This document shows positions 38,751-48,138 of a DNA stretch of 64,000 nt, one piece after another. The first letter of the stretch is position 1, and each line of letters starts with the position of its first letter. Position numbers and translations under genes: made by a program. Below the pieces are notes generated by a model. It searched no databases. It had not been told where the DNA came from and worked only from the letters and a program-made list of their open reading frames with translations. Origin of the DNA: an uncultured Aquimarina sp. (GTDB lineage Bacteria; Bacteroidota; Bacteroidia; Flavobacteriales; Flavobacteriaceae); the NCBI GenBank assembly GCA_947498765.1, contig CANMLG010000002.1:1-64000 (forward strand), in the 5' to 3' direction.

Positions 38751-39529
38751 AAATAATAAAATAATATTTGGTTAGTTGGAATAATAACAAGTTTTAGTGT
38801 TAAAATGAGTTAGTTAATGTTATTATTTTGTAGGTAAAACTATTTTAATTTTCATCTAAAATTAATCTTATAAAGAAAGATTAATCTTACTTCATTTGCT
38901 TCATATCAGATTATCTTTTCTTTAAATAATTCTCGGTTTTATTTTAATAAATTTTCACAAGATTAAGATTAATATCATCTTGTTTTTCTTCATTTATTAA
39001 AGTGAAATAAAACGGATTTATTCGTTGTTTAATTAGTCTGCTTATGCCAATAATTTTATAAAATTTAATTTTTTAAGCTAAACATTATTGTCAATTGATC
39101 GATAATTAACATGGTATAAATTATTTGTACAATACTTTATTTAAACTAAATAGCTTTCAAATAGAAGTATATAGCCCTAAATTTTTTAACTAAATTAAGT
39201 TGTGTGATACAAAATTACCAAAAATTTAAATTACTAAAAATCAGAACTTTACTATTTAGACATGTTCGTTTTTCATAAGTTTTTATTATTAAATAAAAAT
39301 GTATGATAGTTTCTATATTATAGTTAATTAGAAGATAGTAGTAAAAGTACTACGTTTTAAAAATGTTGAAAGATTAAAGTTGTCATAAATTGCAATGTCA
39401 CATTTATGATATATCAATGTGTTTTTATTATTTGTGTTTTATGATTAAACTAAACCCTGATTTGCATAGAATTTTGCTCAATTCTTAAAATACAATAATT
39501 AAAATTAATCAATTAACAACTTAACAATT
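38751..39529. other. Long divergent intergenic region between GH5 and the metalloprotease
   Basis: Holds the promoters of two secreted-enzyme genes. No coding sequence was found in 779 bases. Around 38860-38890 the sequence ATTAATCTTA occurs twice, with the second copy extended to AAGATTAATCTT, a 12-base palindrome; a related AAGATTAATAT occurs near 38964. These may be regulator sites. I could not place a clear -7 box. Confidence 0.4.
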
Positions 39530-42307
39530 ATGAAATTAAATTATTCACACACTGTATTGTGTCTGTTTGTAGTATTTTTTTCAAGCTTTAATATCGTTTA
39601 TTCTCAAAATTCGATTACTACAGAAGAAGATACAAAAAGCTTAGTAAAAACAATTAAGATTAAATCGATCCCAGCTAATTTACCCGAAACTGTGGTTATT
39701 CCAGTGAGTTATTCTGGAGAAACATTATCGCTTAATTTAGAGAAAAATAGTGTTTTTGGAGCTCATACCAAATGCCTTATTGATGACGGTACTGGAAAAT
39801 TAGTCGAAGTTCCAATGACTACTGAACGAAGTTATTTAGGTACTGTATCTGAACACGAGGCATATACCGTAAGTGCTGTTTTAACAGATCAAGGCTTAAT
39901 AGCAAATATTTATAGACCAAACCAATCTACAATAGAGATAGCTCCATCTGGCTTAGATAATGGAAAACACATTGTAAAAGAAGTTTCAAATTCGTATGAA
40001 TGTGGTACAAACTGTAAAACAGGCGAACATGGAAAGTCTGATTTCAGTAACATGTTATTAGATCACAAAGGAGTTGAAATAGAGAAACCTCAACCATCGA
40101 ATGAAGCAATTTATTCTGGTATGCATACTCATAGAACTATAGCTATGCCCAATTCTACAGCAACATTACGACCATCAAGACGTATGGAAGTATTAGAATT
40201 TGAAATAGGTGTTGAAATAGGCTCTAGATCATTTTTATCAAATACAGCTTATAAAGGTAATTTATCAACTGCTCAAGCATCAGCTCAATCTATTATAGGA
40301 AACTTAAATTCAAGATTTTCAAGAGCAACAGGCGTACGTTTTAAGCTAGGAACAGTAATCATAAGAACATCGGCAAATACCGATCCATTGAGAAACAGTG
40401 TTACTAGTACTGGAGGAGCAAATAATTCAACGGAAAGTTTACGAGCTTTTGGTGATTATTGGAATAACAATCCAGGAGTGGTTGGTAATACACATGATTT
40501 GGCAGTATATCATGTGGCCTCTAGGCCATCAGGATTAGCATGGTTAAATGGTGTTGGTAATACAAGAAATCGATATGCAACAATGGGAGGAAATGGACCA
40601 ACTAGTTGGGCTAGTGGAACAGCTGCTCATGAGGTGGGACACTTATTTGGACTTAGACATGTTAATCGAAATGATTTCTTTTACGAAGCAAGACCAAGAA
40701 ACAATTCAGGAGTAAACACCACTGGAGGAAGAAATTCGTTTATTAGTATTATGGATGGTAGAGGAGAGCACAATATTGGACGAATGGCTACTACAGAAGC
40801 TCAAACAGTAATTAATGGATTAAATAGTAAACGATCAGTAGCTACCAGAATTAATAATGCTGGAAATATTAATCCTTTTGGTGTATACGATGAATTTGAT
40901 ATTTCTACATCTCAGTCTTCGATTGTTATTGATGTTGTAAAAAATGATTACGATGCTAATAATGATGTTTTAGATGTGAGATTATTAGATAGAAAAAGTT
41001 TCAAAGGAGGTAATATAACACTTTCAAGAGGGACAGGACCAGGAGGAAGAAATGAATTAAGATATACACCACCATCTTCAAATTTTTCAGGTCGTGATTT
41101 TTTTCATTATACTGTTTTTGACACAGGAGGGAAAACTGATTTTGGAGCAGTTTATATAACACAAACACAAGGGTTCAACCGTAATTCAAATGAAACTACA
41201 TTTGATTTTGGAACTTCAAGTTCGCCTGTATTTAATAATGCAATAAGAGTAACTAATACTGCAAATAATAATGATTTTAAATGGACAAATACTTCGGGAT
41301 TACGTTCAGTTGATAGAGGTGGTGATTCAGGAGTTAATGCTTTAAATAGAGATTTTGTGTTTTCTTCACAACCAAGAACTTTTGAAGTTAATCTTAGAAA
41401 TGGAGTGTGGGAAGCATTGATCACTTTTGGTGATAAAAATTTTGCACATGATCGAATGTCAGTAAGAACACAAGGAGAATCAAGAACAAGAGTTACTAAT
41501 TTAAATACAAACGCAAGGCAGTTTTTAAATAGAAAATTTGAAGTAGAGGTTAGAAACGGAAAATTAGCGATAGAATTTTTTGATAATGGTGGTTCAGACG
41601 CTAATTGGGTTATTAATAGATTAAAAATAACAAGGCTTCGTAACTTACCAAATAATAACAATAATTCTAATGCTCCTATCGGTTCAGTTGTAAGTTTTCA
41701 AGGAAACAATGGAAAATTTGTAAGCAGTGAAAATGGAAATAGTCCTATTACATGTAATAGAGATCGTGTAGGAGCATGGGAAAGGTTTACCGTAGTTGAT
41801 GCAGGAGGAGGAAAAATAGCACTTAAAGGAAATAATGGAAAATATGTAAGTAGTGAAAATGGAGCTAATGAAATGACCTGTAATAGAACAAGAATAGGTG
41901 AATGGGAAAAATTTTCATGGGGAACAAACAATGGAGGTGTAACTTTAAGGGGGAATAATAATAGATTTGTAAGTAGTGAGAGCGGAAGAAGCCCAATGAC
42001 ATGTAATAGAGAAAGAGCAAATGCTTTTGAACGATTTAATGTAAATGTTGTTTCTGGAAGGAAAATTTTGACTGATGTTAATGAAACAAATCGAACTGTA
42101 ATTTATCCTAATCCAACTATTGATGTTATAACAATTACAAATGTTTCAGCAAATGATACTATTGTTTTAATAGATCATTTAGGAAGAATTATTAAAGAAA
42201 CTGAGGCACTAACAACAAGTCATGAAATTGATATGAAGGATGTAGCTCCAGGAATTTATTTTGTAAAAGTAAATAACTTAAAAAGTTATAAAATTGTGAA
42301 AGAATAG
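39530..42307 (+). CDS. Secreted metzincin metalloprotease with cadherin-like, fascin-like and T9SS domains
   Basis: The 925-residue secreted zinc protease has a signal peptide ending near VYSQ, a propeptide-like region, then a reprolysin-type domain whose zinc motif is HEVGHLFGLRH (H367, E368, H371, H377) with the Met-turn in SIMDGRG. After it come a cadherin-like/Ig domain (about 445-545; NDYDANNDVLDV...), a further beta domain, three tandem fascin-like trefoil repeats (about 720-845) each with FVSSE..G..PMTCNR and a closing WE/FERF, and a T9SS sorting domain (VIYPNPTIDVITI). The repeats could bind carbohydrate or another surface. Followed by a perfect 52-bp palindrome. Confidence 0.87.
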   Translation: MKLNYSHTVLCLFVVFFSSFNIVYSQNSITTEEDTKSLVKTIKIKSIPANLPETVVIPVSYSGETLSLNLEKNSVFGAHTKCLIDDGTGKLVEVPMTTERSYLGTVSEHEAYTVSAVLTDQGLIANIYRPNQSTIEIAPSGLDNGKHIVKEVSNSYECGTNCKTGEHGKSDFSNMLLDHKGVEIEKPQPSNEAIYSGMHTHRTIAMPNSTATLRPSRRMEVLEFEIGVEIGSRSFLSNTAYKGNLSTAQASAQSIIGNLNSRFSRATGVRFKLGTVIIRTSANTDPLRNSVTSTGGANNSTESLRAFGDYWNNNPGVVGNTHDLAVYHVASRPSGLAWLNGVGNTRNRYATMGGNGPTSWASGTAAHEVGHLFGLRHVNRNDFFYEARPRNNSGVNTTGGRNSFISIMDGRGEHNIGRMATTEAQTVINGLNSKRSVATRINNAGNINPFGVYDEFDISTSQSSIVIDVVKNDYDANNDVLDVRLLDRKSFKGGNITLSRGTGPGGRNELRYTPPSSNFSGRDFFHYTVFDTGGKTDFGAVYITQTQGFNRNSNETTFDFGTSSSPVFNNAIRVTNTANNNDFKWTNTSGLRSVDRGGDSGVNALNRDFVFSSQPRTFEVNLRNGVWEALITFGDKNFAHDRMSVRTQGESRTRVTNLNTNARQFLNRKFEVEVRNGKLAIEFFDNGGSDANWVINRLKITRLRNLPNNNNNSNAPIGSVVSFQGNNGKFVSSENGNSPITCNRDRVGAWERFTVVDAGGGKIALKGNNGKYVSSENGANEMTCNRTRIGEWEKFSWGTNNGGVTLRGNNNRFVSSESGRSPMTCNRERANAFERFNVNVVSGRKILTDVNETNRTVIYPNPTIDVITITNVSANDTIVLIDHLGRIIKETEALTTSHEIDMKDVAPGIYFVKVNNLKSYKIVKE

Positions 42308-42343
42308 CTTAACTTTTACAAGTAATAATGTATTTAGTATGTT

Positions 42344-42395
42344 ACCAAAAAGCCAAGAGGCGACAATTTAAATTGTCGCCTCTTGGCTTTTTGGT
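42344..42395. terminator. Perfect 52-bp palindrome, probable terminator of the metalloprotease gene
   Basis: The two 26-base halves, meeting between 42369 and 42370, are exact reverse complements of one another; the core includes GCCAAGAGGCGACAATTT. It starts 36 bases after the metalloprotease stop. In RNA it would form a very stable hairpin with T-rich flank, consistent with termination, but both the absence of a loop and the lack of any mismatch are unusual. Confidence 0.85.
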
Positions 42396-42483
42396 TTAAA
42401 GTAATTTTAATTATTTGTGATTGTTTAAATCGATATAAAGTTTTAACATTATATTTAGATTCGAAAAAAACAATAAACAACAT

Positions 42484-43677
42484 ATGATCAATAGTATGTC
42501 ACGCTTACTATCAGTATTGACAATTTTTATATTTACTTATTCAATTTCAAAAGCACAATCTCCTAAAAAATATCAAGAGAAATTACCTGAAAAAGAATTT
42601 TATTATAATTCACAATTACGTGTACATAGATTTTTCGAAGATGGGAGGCTAAAAAAATATAAAACTTTTTATAAAAGTGGAAAAATAGCATCAGAGCACA
42701 TATTTAGTAAAGAGGGTTGGCATGATGGAGAAGGTAAAGCCTATTATGAAAATGGAAATTTAAAAACACTTTGGAAATATCAAAAAGGAAATATTTTAAA
42801 ACGAATAGATTATCAATTAAATGGAGAATTAGTGTCAGATCCAATAATAATCCAAAAATTAAATAATCTAAAAATAATAAACAGAGAGCTTCAATATAAT
42901 CGTAAAGATTTAAACTTACTTTATGCTAGAGCTAATTCCAGAGTAAAGCTGGGTAATATGCAGTTAGCTTATGAGGATATTCAATTTTTAGAATCAATAA
43001 ATAAAAATAAATATCCCAATGTAAATGCATTAAAGTTTATTTTATTTTTAAAAGGAGCTATATTTTCTAATTTTACCGAATATGATAAAGCGGTACATTA
43101 CTATTTAGAATCGGCAAATTTAAGAAACCCTGAATCAGCTCTTTATAATAATGTAGGGAATATTTTTTTCAAAATAAAAGAATATAGATTAGCTTTAAAA
43201 TATTTAAATAAAGCATTAAAGCAAAATCCAACGAATCCATTTGTTGATGTATTGAAGGCTCTAATTTATACAGAAAAAGGGAATTATGATATTGCATATG
43301 CTCATGTTGATACAGCAATACAAAATAGAAAATGGATAGATCCATATACAATAGGAAAAAAGGAGGAGCGAACTATGGAGGTGAATAGAGGTTTTTTATA
43401 TCATAAATTGGGATATTCGCAAAAAGGACTTCGCGAATTAAGATTAGTAATTAGAGATAATCCGTTAAATTCATATGCATATAAAAATTTAGGGATTATT
43501 TATGCAGATCAAGGTCAATATGAATATGCGTGTAAATCTTTTCAAAAATCAAAAGATTTAGGTTTCAATTTAAAAAATGATAGTAAAGAATTGGATAAAC
43601 TTATCAATCATTATTGTAAAAAAAAACAAGAAACAACCATCGGTAGTACAAGTGATGGCTATAAAACAGAATTATGA
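42484..43677 (+). CDS. Secreted MORN/TPR protein, probably frameshifted before its T9SS domain
   Basis: The 397-residue frame starts with a signal peptide (LLSVLTIFIFTYSISKAQ), then MORN-2-like repeats (YKTFYKSGKIASEHIF, GEGKAYYENGNLKTLWKY), then TPR repeats (about 130-365; NVGNIFFKIKEYRLALKYLNKAL, NLGIIYADQGQYEYACKSFQKS). It ends with an atypical tail shortly after a run of nine As at 43618-43626. If one A is skipped, the frame continues for another 80 codons that look like a T9SS sorting domain. The protein as encoded would be exported to the periplasm but not passed to T9SS. Confidence 0.75.
   Translation: MINSMSRLLSVLTIFIFTYSISKAQSPKKYQEKLPEKEFYYNSQLRVHRFFEDGRLKKYKTFYKSGKIASEHIFSKEGWHDGEGKAYYENGNLKTLWKYQKGNILKRIDYQLNGELVSDPIIIQKLNNLKIINRELQYNRKDLNLLYARANSRVKLGNMQLAYEDIQFLESINKNKYPNVNALKFILFLKGAIFSNFTEYDKAVHYYLESANLRNPESALYNNVGNIFFKIKEYRLALKYLNKALKQNPTNPFVDVLKALIYTEKGNYDIAYAHVDTAIQNRKWIDPYTIGKKEERTMEVNRGFLYHKLGYSQKGLRELRLVIRDNPLNSYAYKNLGIIYADQGQYEYACKSFQKSKDLGFNLKNDSKELDKLINHYCKKKQETTIGSTSDGYKTEL
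43618..43626 (+). repeat. A9 homopolymer tract at the frameshift point
   Basis: Nine consecutive As read as three Lys codons in the TPR gene frame. A loss of one A, or RNA polymerase slippage, would join the TPR gene to the downstream sorting-domain frame. Confidence 0.9.
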
Positions 43678-43867
43678 AAATTATACACTAGAAATTTTAA
43701 CTGAAAAAACAGTAAATTATAGTATAACTACTTTCGATAATAAATTATTATTTAGTGGGATTTTTAAGGGTATACCTATAAATGTTTCTAATTTAGAATA
43801 TGGTTTGTATATATTAAAAATAAAAGATGAAAATAAAGTATATACAAGAAGATTTATTATTGATTAA
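43627..43867 (+). other. Out-of-frame T9SS C-terminal sorting domain of the TPR protein
   Basis: In the +1 frame relative to the TPR gene, the sequence reads NYENYTLEILTEKTVNY, then SITTFDNKLLFSG, INVSNLEYGLYILKIKD and VYTRRFIID, the pattern of a T9SS type A sorting domain (strand, turn, LxxGxYxLKI, basic end). It overlaps the TPR gene end and has no signal peptide or start of its own. It can only work if fused to the gene before it. The missing piece compared with usual sorting domains is the opening YPNP. Confidence 0.7.
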
Positions 43868-43980
43868 TTCAATAATTTGAATACATTATTTTAAATACGA
43901 TATTTGCAGAGATAGATTTAACTTTTTAGATTTAAATAAGGTAAATTTATTAATTATCAATATTCTTTTAAAAACGCAAA

Positions 43981-45672
43981 ATGTCAGACGATAAGAAGAT
44001 TATTTTCTCCATGTCGGGGTTAACAAAAACGTATAAAAGTGCTAATACACCGGTGCTTAAAAACATATATTTAAGCTTTTTCTATGGAGCTAAAATTGGA
44101 ATTTTAGGACTTAATGGTTCGGGTAAGTCTACATTACTTAAAATTATAGCAGGTGTTGACAATAATTACCAAGGTGATGTGGTGTTTTCGCAAGGTTACA
44201 CGGTAGGTTATTTAGAACAAGAACCAGAATTAGATCCAGAAAAAACAGTTTTAGAAGTAGTTAAAGAAGGTGCAGCGGAGACCGTTGCGATTCTTGATGA
44301 ATACAATTCGATTAATGATCAATTTGGTTTAGAAGAAGTATATAGTGATCCTGATAAAATGGAAAAGCTTATGGCACGTCAGGCAGAATTGCAAGATGAA
44401 ATTGATGCTGCAGGTGCTTGGGAATTGGACACTAAGCTTGAAATTGCTATGGATGCCTTACGTACTCCCGATGGTGATAAAAAAATAGGCCCACTTTCTG
44501 GGGGTGAAAAGCGTCGTGTAGCTTTATGTAGATTATTATTACAAGAGCCCGATGTATTATTATTAGATGAACCTACAAATCACTTGGATGCAGAATCTGT
44601 ACATTGGTTGGAGCATCATTTAGCACAATATAAAGGAACTGTTATTGCTGTAACTCACGATAGATACTTTTTGGATAATATTGCTGGTTGGATTTTAGAA
44701 TTAGATAGAGGCGAGGGGATCCCTTGGAAGGGAAATTACTCTTCTTGGCTAGACCAAAAATCAAAGCGTATGGCTCAAGAATCTAAAACGGCTTCTAAGC
44801 GTCAAAAAACATTAGAACGAGAGTTAGAATGGGTAAAGCAAGGAGCTAAAGGGCGTCAAACAAAGCAAAAAGCGCGTTTGAAGAATTATGACAAGCTAAT
44901 GAGTCAAGATCAAAAGCAGGTCGACGAAAAGTTAGAAATTTACATTCCTAATGGACCAAGACTTGGTACCAATGTAATTGAAGCTTCAGGTGTAAATAAA
45001 GCCTTTGATGATAAGTTGTTATATGAAGATTTAAATTTCAATTTGCCTCAAGCAGGTATAGTTGGAATTATTGGACCGAATGGTGCGGGTAAAACGACTA
45101 TTTTTAAAATGATCATGGGTGAGGAGCAACCCGATAAAGGTGCTTTTTCCGTTGGTGAAACCGCTAAAATAGCTTATGTTGATCAGGCACACAGTAATAT
45201 TGATCCAGATAAAACGATTTGGCAAAACTTTTCTGATGAGCAGGAATTAATTATGATGGGAGGACGTCAAGTAAATTCAAGAGCTTATTTAAGTCGTTTT
45301 AACTTTAGTGGTAGTGAGCAAAATAAAAAAGTAGCTACATTATCAGGAGGTGAACGTAACCGCTTACATTTAGCTATGACGTTAAAAGAGGAAGGAAATG
45401 TACTTTTATTAGATGAGCCTACTAATGATTTAGATGTAAACACGCTAAGGGCATTAGAAGAAGGTTTAGAAAACTTTGCAGGTTGTGCGGTAGTAATTAG
45501 TCATGATCGTTGGTTTTTAGATCGTATTTGTACACATATCTTAGCCTTTGAAGGAGATTCGCAAGTATATTTCTTTGAAGGAAGTTTTTCTGATTATGAA
45601 GAAAATAAAAAGAAACGTTTAGGAGGTGATTTAATGCCAAAACGTATTAAATATAAAAAATTAGTACGCTAA
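43981..45672 (+). CDS. ettA: ABC-F protein, energy-dependent translational throttle EttA
   Basis: Ribosome-associated ABC-F ATPase acting at the E site. The 563 residues contain two ABC domains (Walker A GLNGSGKST and GPNGAGKTT; signatures LSGGEKRRVALCR and LSGGERNRLHLA; Walker B LLLDEPTNHLD and LLLDEPTNDLD) linked by the P-site-interaction segment with WVKQGAKGRQTKQKARL. The length, arm type and C-terminal end (LMPKRIKYKKLVR) are those of EttA. Single gene with a terminator shared with fdhD. Confidence 0.93.
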   Translation: MSDDKKIIFSMSGLTKTYKSANTPVLKNIYLSFFYGAKIGILGLNGSGKSTLLKIIAGVDNNYQGDVVFSQGYTVGYLEQEPELDPEKTVLEVVKEGAAETVAILDEYNSINDQFGLEEVYSDPDKMEKLMARQAELQDEIDAAGAWELDTKLEIAMDALRTPDGDKKIGPLSGGEKRRVALCRLLLQEPDVLLLDEPTNHLDAESVHWLEHHLAQYKGTVIAVTHDRYFLDNIAGWILELDRGEGIPWKGNYSSWLDQKSKRMAQESKTASKRQKTLERELEWVKQGAKGRQTKQKARLKNYDKLMSQDQKQVDEKLEIYIPNGPRLGTNVIEASGVNKAFDDKLLYEDLNFNLPQAGIVGIIGPNGAGKTTIFKMIMGEEQPDKGAFSVGETAKIAYVDQAHSNIDPDKTIWQNFSDEQELIMMGGRQVNSRAYLSRFNFSGSEQNKKVATLSGGERNRLHLAMTLKEEGNVLLLDEPTNDLDVNTLRALEEGLENFAGCAVVISHDRWFLDRICTHILAFEGDSQVYFFEGSFSDYEENKKKRLGGDLMPKRIKYKKLVR

Positions 45673-45780
45673 TTTTTATAAATCTGATTTTATTGGCACT
45701 GACAAAGAGTATACTACTTCAGGATAGTTTACTAAAGCATAGCCTTTAATAAAAATCGAATCTCAAAATTGATTAACCAT

Positions 45781-45814
45781 AAAAAATCCTTAAAAGTAAT
45801 TTTAAGGATTTTTT
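45781..45814. terminator. Bidirectional terminator between ettA and fdhD
   Basis: AAAAAATCCTTAAAA (45781-45795) pairs perfectly with TTTTAAGGATTTTTT (45800-45814) over a 4-base loop, between convergent genes. Confidence 0.9.
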
Positions 45815-45826
45815 ATATAGTTTTTT

Positions 45827-46657
45827 TTAAGCTTCAATATATTCAGGATTAGTATATATATTTAGACTAGCATTTTTTACAAAACCAATCAAACAAATTC
45901 CCGCTTGTTGTGCAATATCAATAGCCAAACTAGTGGGAGCGCCGATAGCAACAACAATTGGAATACCTGCTTTTGCTGCTTTTTGCGCCATTTCATAACC
46001 TATACGGCCGCTTAATACTGCTATTGTATTTTTGAAAGGTTCTTTTTTTGTGAGTTGGTAACCTATTAATTTATCAAAAGCATTATGTCTGCCAATATCT
46101 TCTTTTACAGCTAGTAAGATTCCGTTAGAAGCTACTAAAGCACAAGCATGAATTCCACCAGTATGTTTAAAAAGTAGTTGCTCAGATTTTAAAATTTCGG
46201 GTAATTTTAAAATAAGATTTATAGGGATTTTTTGTGTAAAAGTTTGTACAGGTAATACTTCACACAATTGCGATAATAATTGTTTACCACATATGCCGCA
46301 ACTGGAATTACTTAAAAAGTTACGTTGTATATGATCAAAATCAACAACAATTTTTGCTTTAAGCGTAATTTTGAGTTTGTTTTTTTTGTTTTCTTCAGAG
46401 ACATTAGTACAGTATCTAATATGCTCTATATCATTAATAGTATTAATTATTCCTTCGCTGTAAAGCAAGCCAATAGCCAATTCATAATCATTACCTGGAC
46501 TACGCATAGTAATAGTAAGTGGAGTTTCTTGATCTTTTCCACTATGTATAAGTACAATTTGTAAGGGTTCTTCAATAGCAACTAAATCATCTGTTTGATG
46601 TTTCTTATTATCAGAATACTTAATAATACTGTAGTTTTTTAATGCTATTGAAGACAT
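45827..46657 (-). CDS. fdhD: Sulfur carrier protein FdhD, formate dehydrogenase accessory factor
   Basis: Transfers sulfur from IscS to the molybdenum cofactor of formate dehydrogenase. The 276 residues show MRSPGNDYELAIGLLYSEGI, the catalytic loop SSCGICGK (C120, C123), FKHTGGIHACALV, DIGRHNAFDKLIG and SGRIGYEMAQKAA. No formate dehydrogenase or molybdopterin gene is present in the window, so its client must lie elsewhere in the genome. Confidence 0.95.
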   Translation of the reverse strand: MSSIALKNYSIIKYSDNKKHQTDDLVAIEEPLQIVLIHSGKDQETPLTITMRSPGNDYELAIGLLYSEGIINTINDIEHIRYCTNVSEENKKNKLKITLKAKIVVDFDHIQRNFLSNSSCGICGKQLLSQLCEVLPVQTFTQKIPINLILKLPEILKSEQLLFKHTGGIHACALVASNGILLAVKEDIGRHNAFDKLIGYQLTKKEPFKNTIAVLSGRIGYEMAQKAAKAGIPIVVAIGAPTSLAIDIAQQAGICLIGFVKNASLNIYTNPEYIEA

Positions 46658-46890
46658 TTGTAGTTTTTTGGTTATTTTTTAATATAAAATATATATTTAT
46701 TAGCAATAAATAATATTTCATAATTATGGGCTAAAATTACTCTTTTTACATTTCTTTTTAGACAACTATTTATCCATTTACTTGTTTTTATTTCTCTTAC
46801 AATACTAATTTCTAGTTTCAAAATCGTACATTATAAAGTTTATTGAATTTTGTGAGAATAGTAGTATATTTACGGCTTAAATTCTGCTTT

Positions 46891-47454
46891 ATGAAAAAGA
46901 TTTTTTTAGTAATTCTAGCTTTTATGACTAGTTTAACATCTTTCAGTCAATTAGCAAATACCGATCCTTTACTGGTGAATGCTTCTATTTTAAGAAGAAC
47001 ATTAAAAAAGGATACTCTTGAAAAAAAGGTTTATAAAGAAGAACCTTCTATAAAAGAAGAAATAAAAAGATCAACACCTAATAAAACAGTAGTAACTCCA
47101 AATTTAGAAGAAACTACAAAAGAAAAACCTGTATTAGTTGAAGCAGAAAAAGAGAAAAAAGCAACTGTTGTTGAAAAAAAGGGAATGCACCTCTTAGCTA
47201 TAGAAAACAGATTAGATAAAGATTTTTTTAGTGTACAGTTAGCAGCTTCAAAAGTAAGCATCAAAGAAAGCTTTTTTCAGAATAGTCCTGTGTTTTATAC
47301 TAAAATGGATGATGGTTTTTATCGTTATTTTTCTGGAAAATTTAGTACCCTTTCTGAAGCAAAAGTATACGCCAGAAAAATACATGCGACTACAAAATTT
47401 GACAAAGCTTTTTTAGTTAGGCTTAATAATGGTGTTAAAGTGCCATTAAAATAA
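46891..47454 (+). CDS. Secreted/periplasmic SPOR-like domain protein
   Basis: The 187-residue protein, started at the ATG at 46891 which opens a clear signal peptide (KKIFLVILAFMTSLTSFSQ), has a Lys/Glu-rich middle linker and a C-terminal fold FFSVQLAASKVSI...FYRYFSGKFSTLSEAKVYARK that resembles SPOR domains, which bind denuded peptidoglycan. An earlier in-frame codon at 46843 would delay the signal peptide. It ends 6 bases before the TrmH gene. Confidence 0.7.
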   Translation: MKKIFLVILAFMTSLTSFSQLANTDPLLVNASILRRTLKKDTLEKKVYKEEPSIKEEIKRSTPNKTVVTPNLEETTKEKPVLVEAEKEKKATVVEKKGMHLLAIENRLDKDFFSVQLAASKVSIKESFFQNSPVFYTKMDDGFYRYFSGKFSTLSEAKVYARKIHATTKFDKAFLVRLNNGVKVPLK

Positions 47455-47460
47455 GCCTTA

Positions 47461-48135
47461 ATGTATACAGAAGAATTAGTTTCTTATTTAGAAAGTTTTT
47501 TAACCGAGAGACGCCAACAAAACAATCATCGAGTACTTAGCGAGCGTACCAGACATTTTACGGTAGCCATTGAGGATGTATATCAATTACACAATACAAG
47601 CGCAGTTATGCGTAGTTGTGATGTGTTTGGGGTGCAAGATGTACATGTAATTGAAGAACGCAATGTGCGAAAGATTGATCGCGAAATTGCTATGGGAGCT
47701 CAAAAGTGGGTTGATATTCATAGGTATCATTCCACTAAAGCCTGTGTGAGTTCTTTAAAGGAAAAAGGCTATCAAATAGTGGCTACATCACCACATGGAA
47801 CTAATTGCGTTACATTAACCGATTTTGATATTTCAAAACCTGCGGTATTCTTTTTTGGAAAGGAAGATACCGGATTAAGTGATTATGTATTGGATCAATC
47901 TGACGTACAATTGAATATTCCTATGTTTGGTTTTACCGAAAGTTTAAATATTTCGGTTTGTGCTGCCATTATTTTACAACATGTAACCCAAGAATTACGT
48001 AAATCGACCACTAATTGGAGGTTGACTCCGCAAGAAGTCTTGGAAAAACGCTATGATTGGGTTTGCAAGGTTTTAAAAAGTCATGAGCGTATTATTGAAC
48101 GTTATCATTCACAAAAAGACGAAAGTGGAGTATAA
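47461..48135 (+). CDS. TrmH-type (SpoU family) tRNA 2'-O-methyltransferase
   Basis: SPOUT methyltransferase, probably methylating G18 of tRNA. The 224 residues show motif 1 HNTSAVMRSCDVFGVQDVHV, motif 2 VFFFGKEDTGLSDY and motif 3 IPMFGFTESLNISVCAAI. The compact length and C-terminal helix after WRLTPQEVLEKRYDW match TrmH rather than RlmB. It converges on umuD, leaving 3 bases between stops. Confidence 0.88.
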   Translation: MYTEELVSYLESFLTERRQQNNHRVLSERTRHFTVAIEDVYQLHNTSAVMRSCDVFGVQDVHVIEERNVRKIDREIAMGAQKWVDIHRYHSTKACVSSLKEKGYQIVATSPHGTNCVTLTDFDISKPAVFFFGKEDTGLSDYVLDQSDVQLNIPMFGFTESLNISVCAAIILQHVTQELRKSTTNWRLTPQEVLEKRYDWVCKVLKSHERIIERYHSQKDESGV

Positions 48136-48138
48136 ATA

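Noticed and set aside
38860..38975. Repeated ATTAATCTTA motifs before the GH5 and metalloprotease genes as defined operators
   Set aside because: Short, AT-rich and irregularly spaced in an AT-rich region, so chance cannot be excluded; noted only in the gap entry.
41152..41931. Minus-strand open frames over the metalloprotease repeats
   Set aside because: They exist because the repetitive coding sequence lacks stops on the other strand; no recognisable protein.
45827..46657. Possible formate dehydrogenase cluster around fdhD
   Set aside because: No dehydrogenase or molybdopterin gene in the window; fdhD stands alone here.
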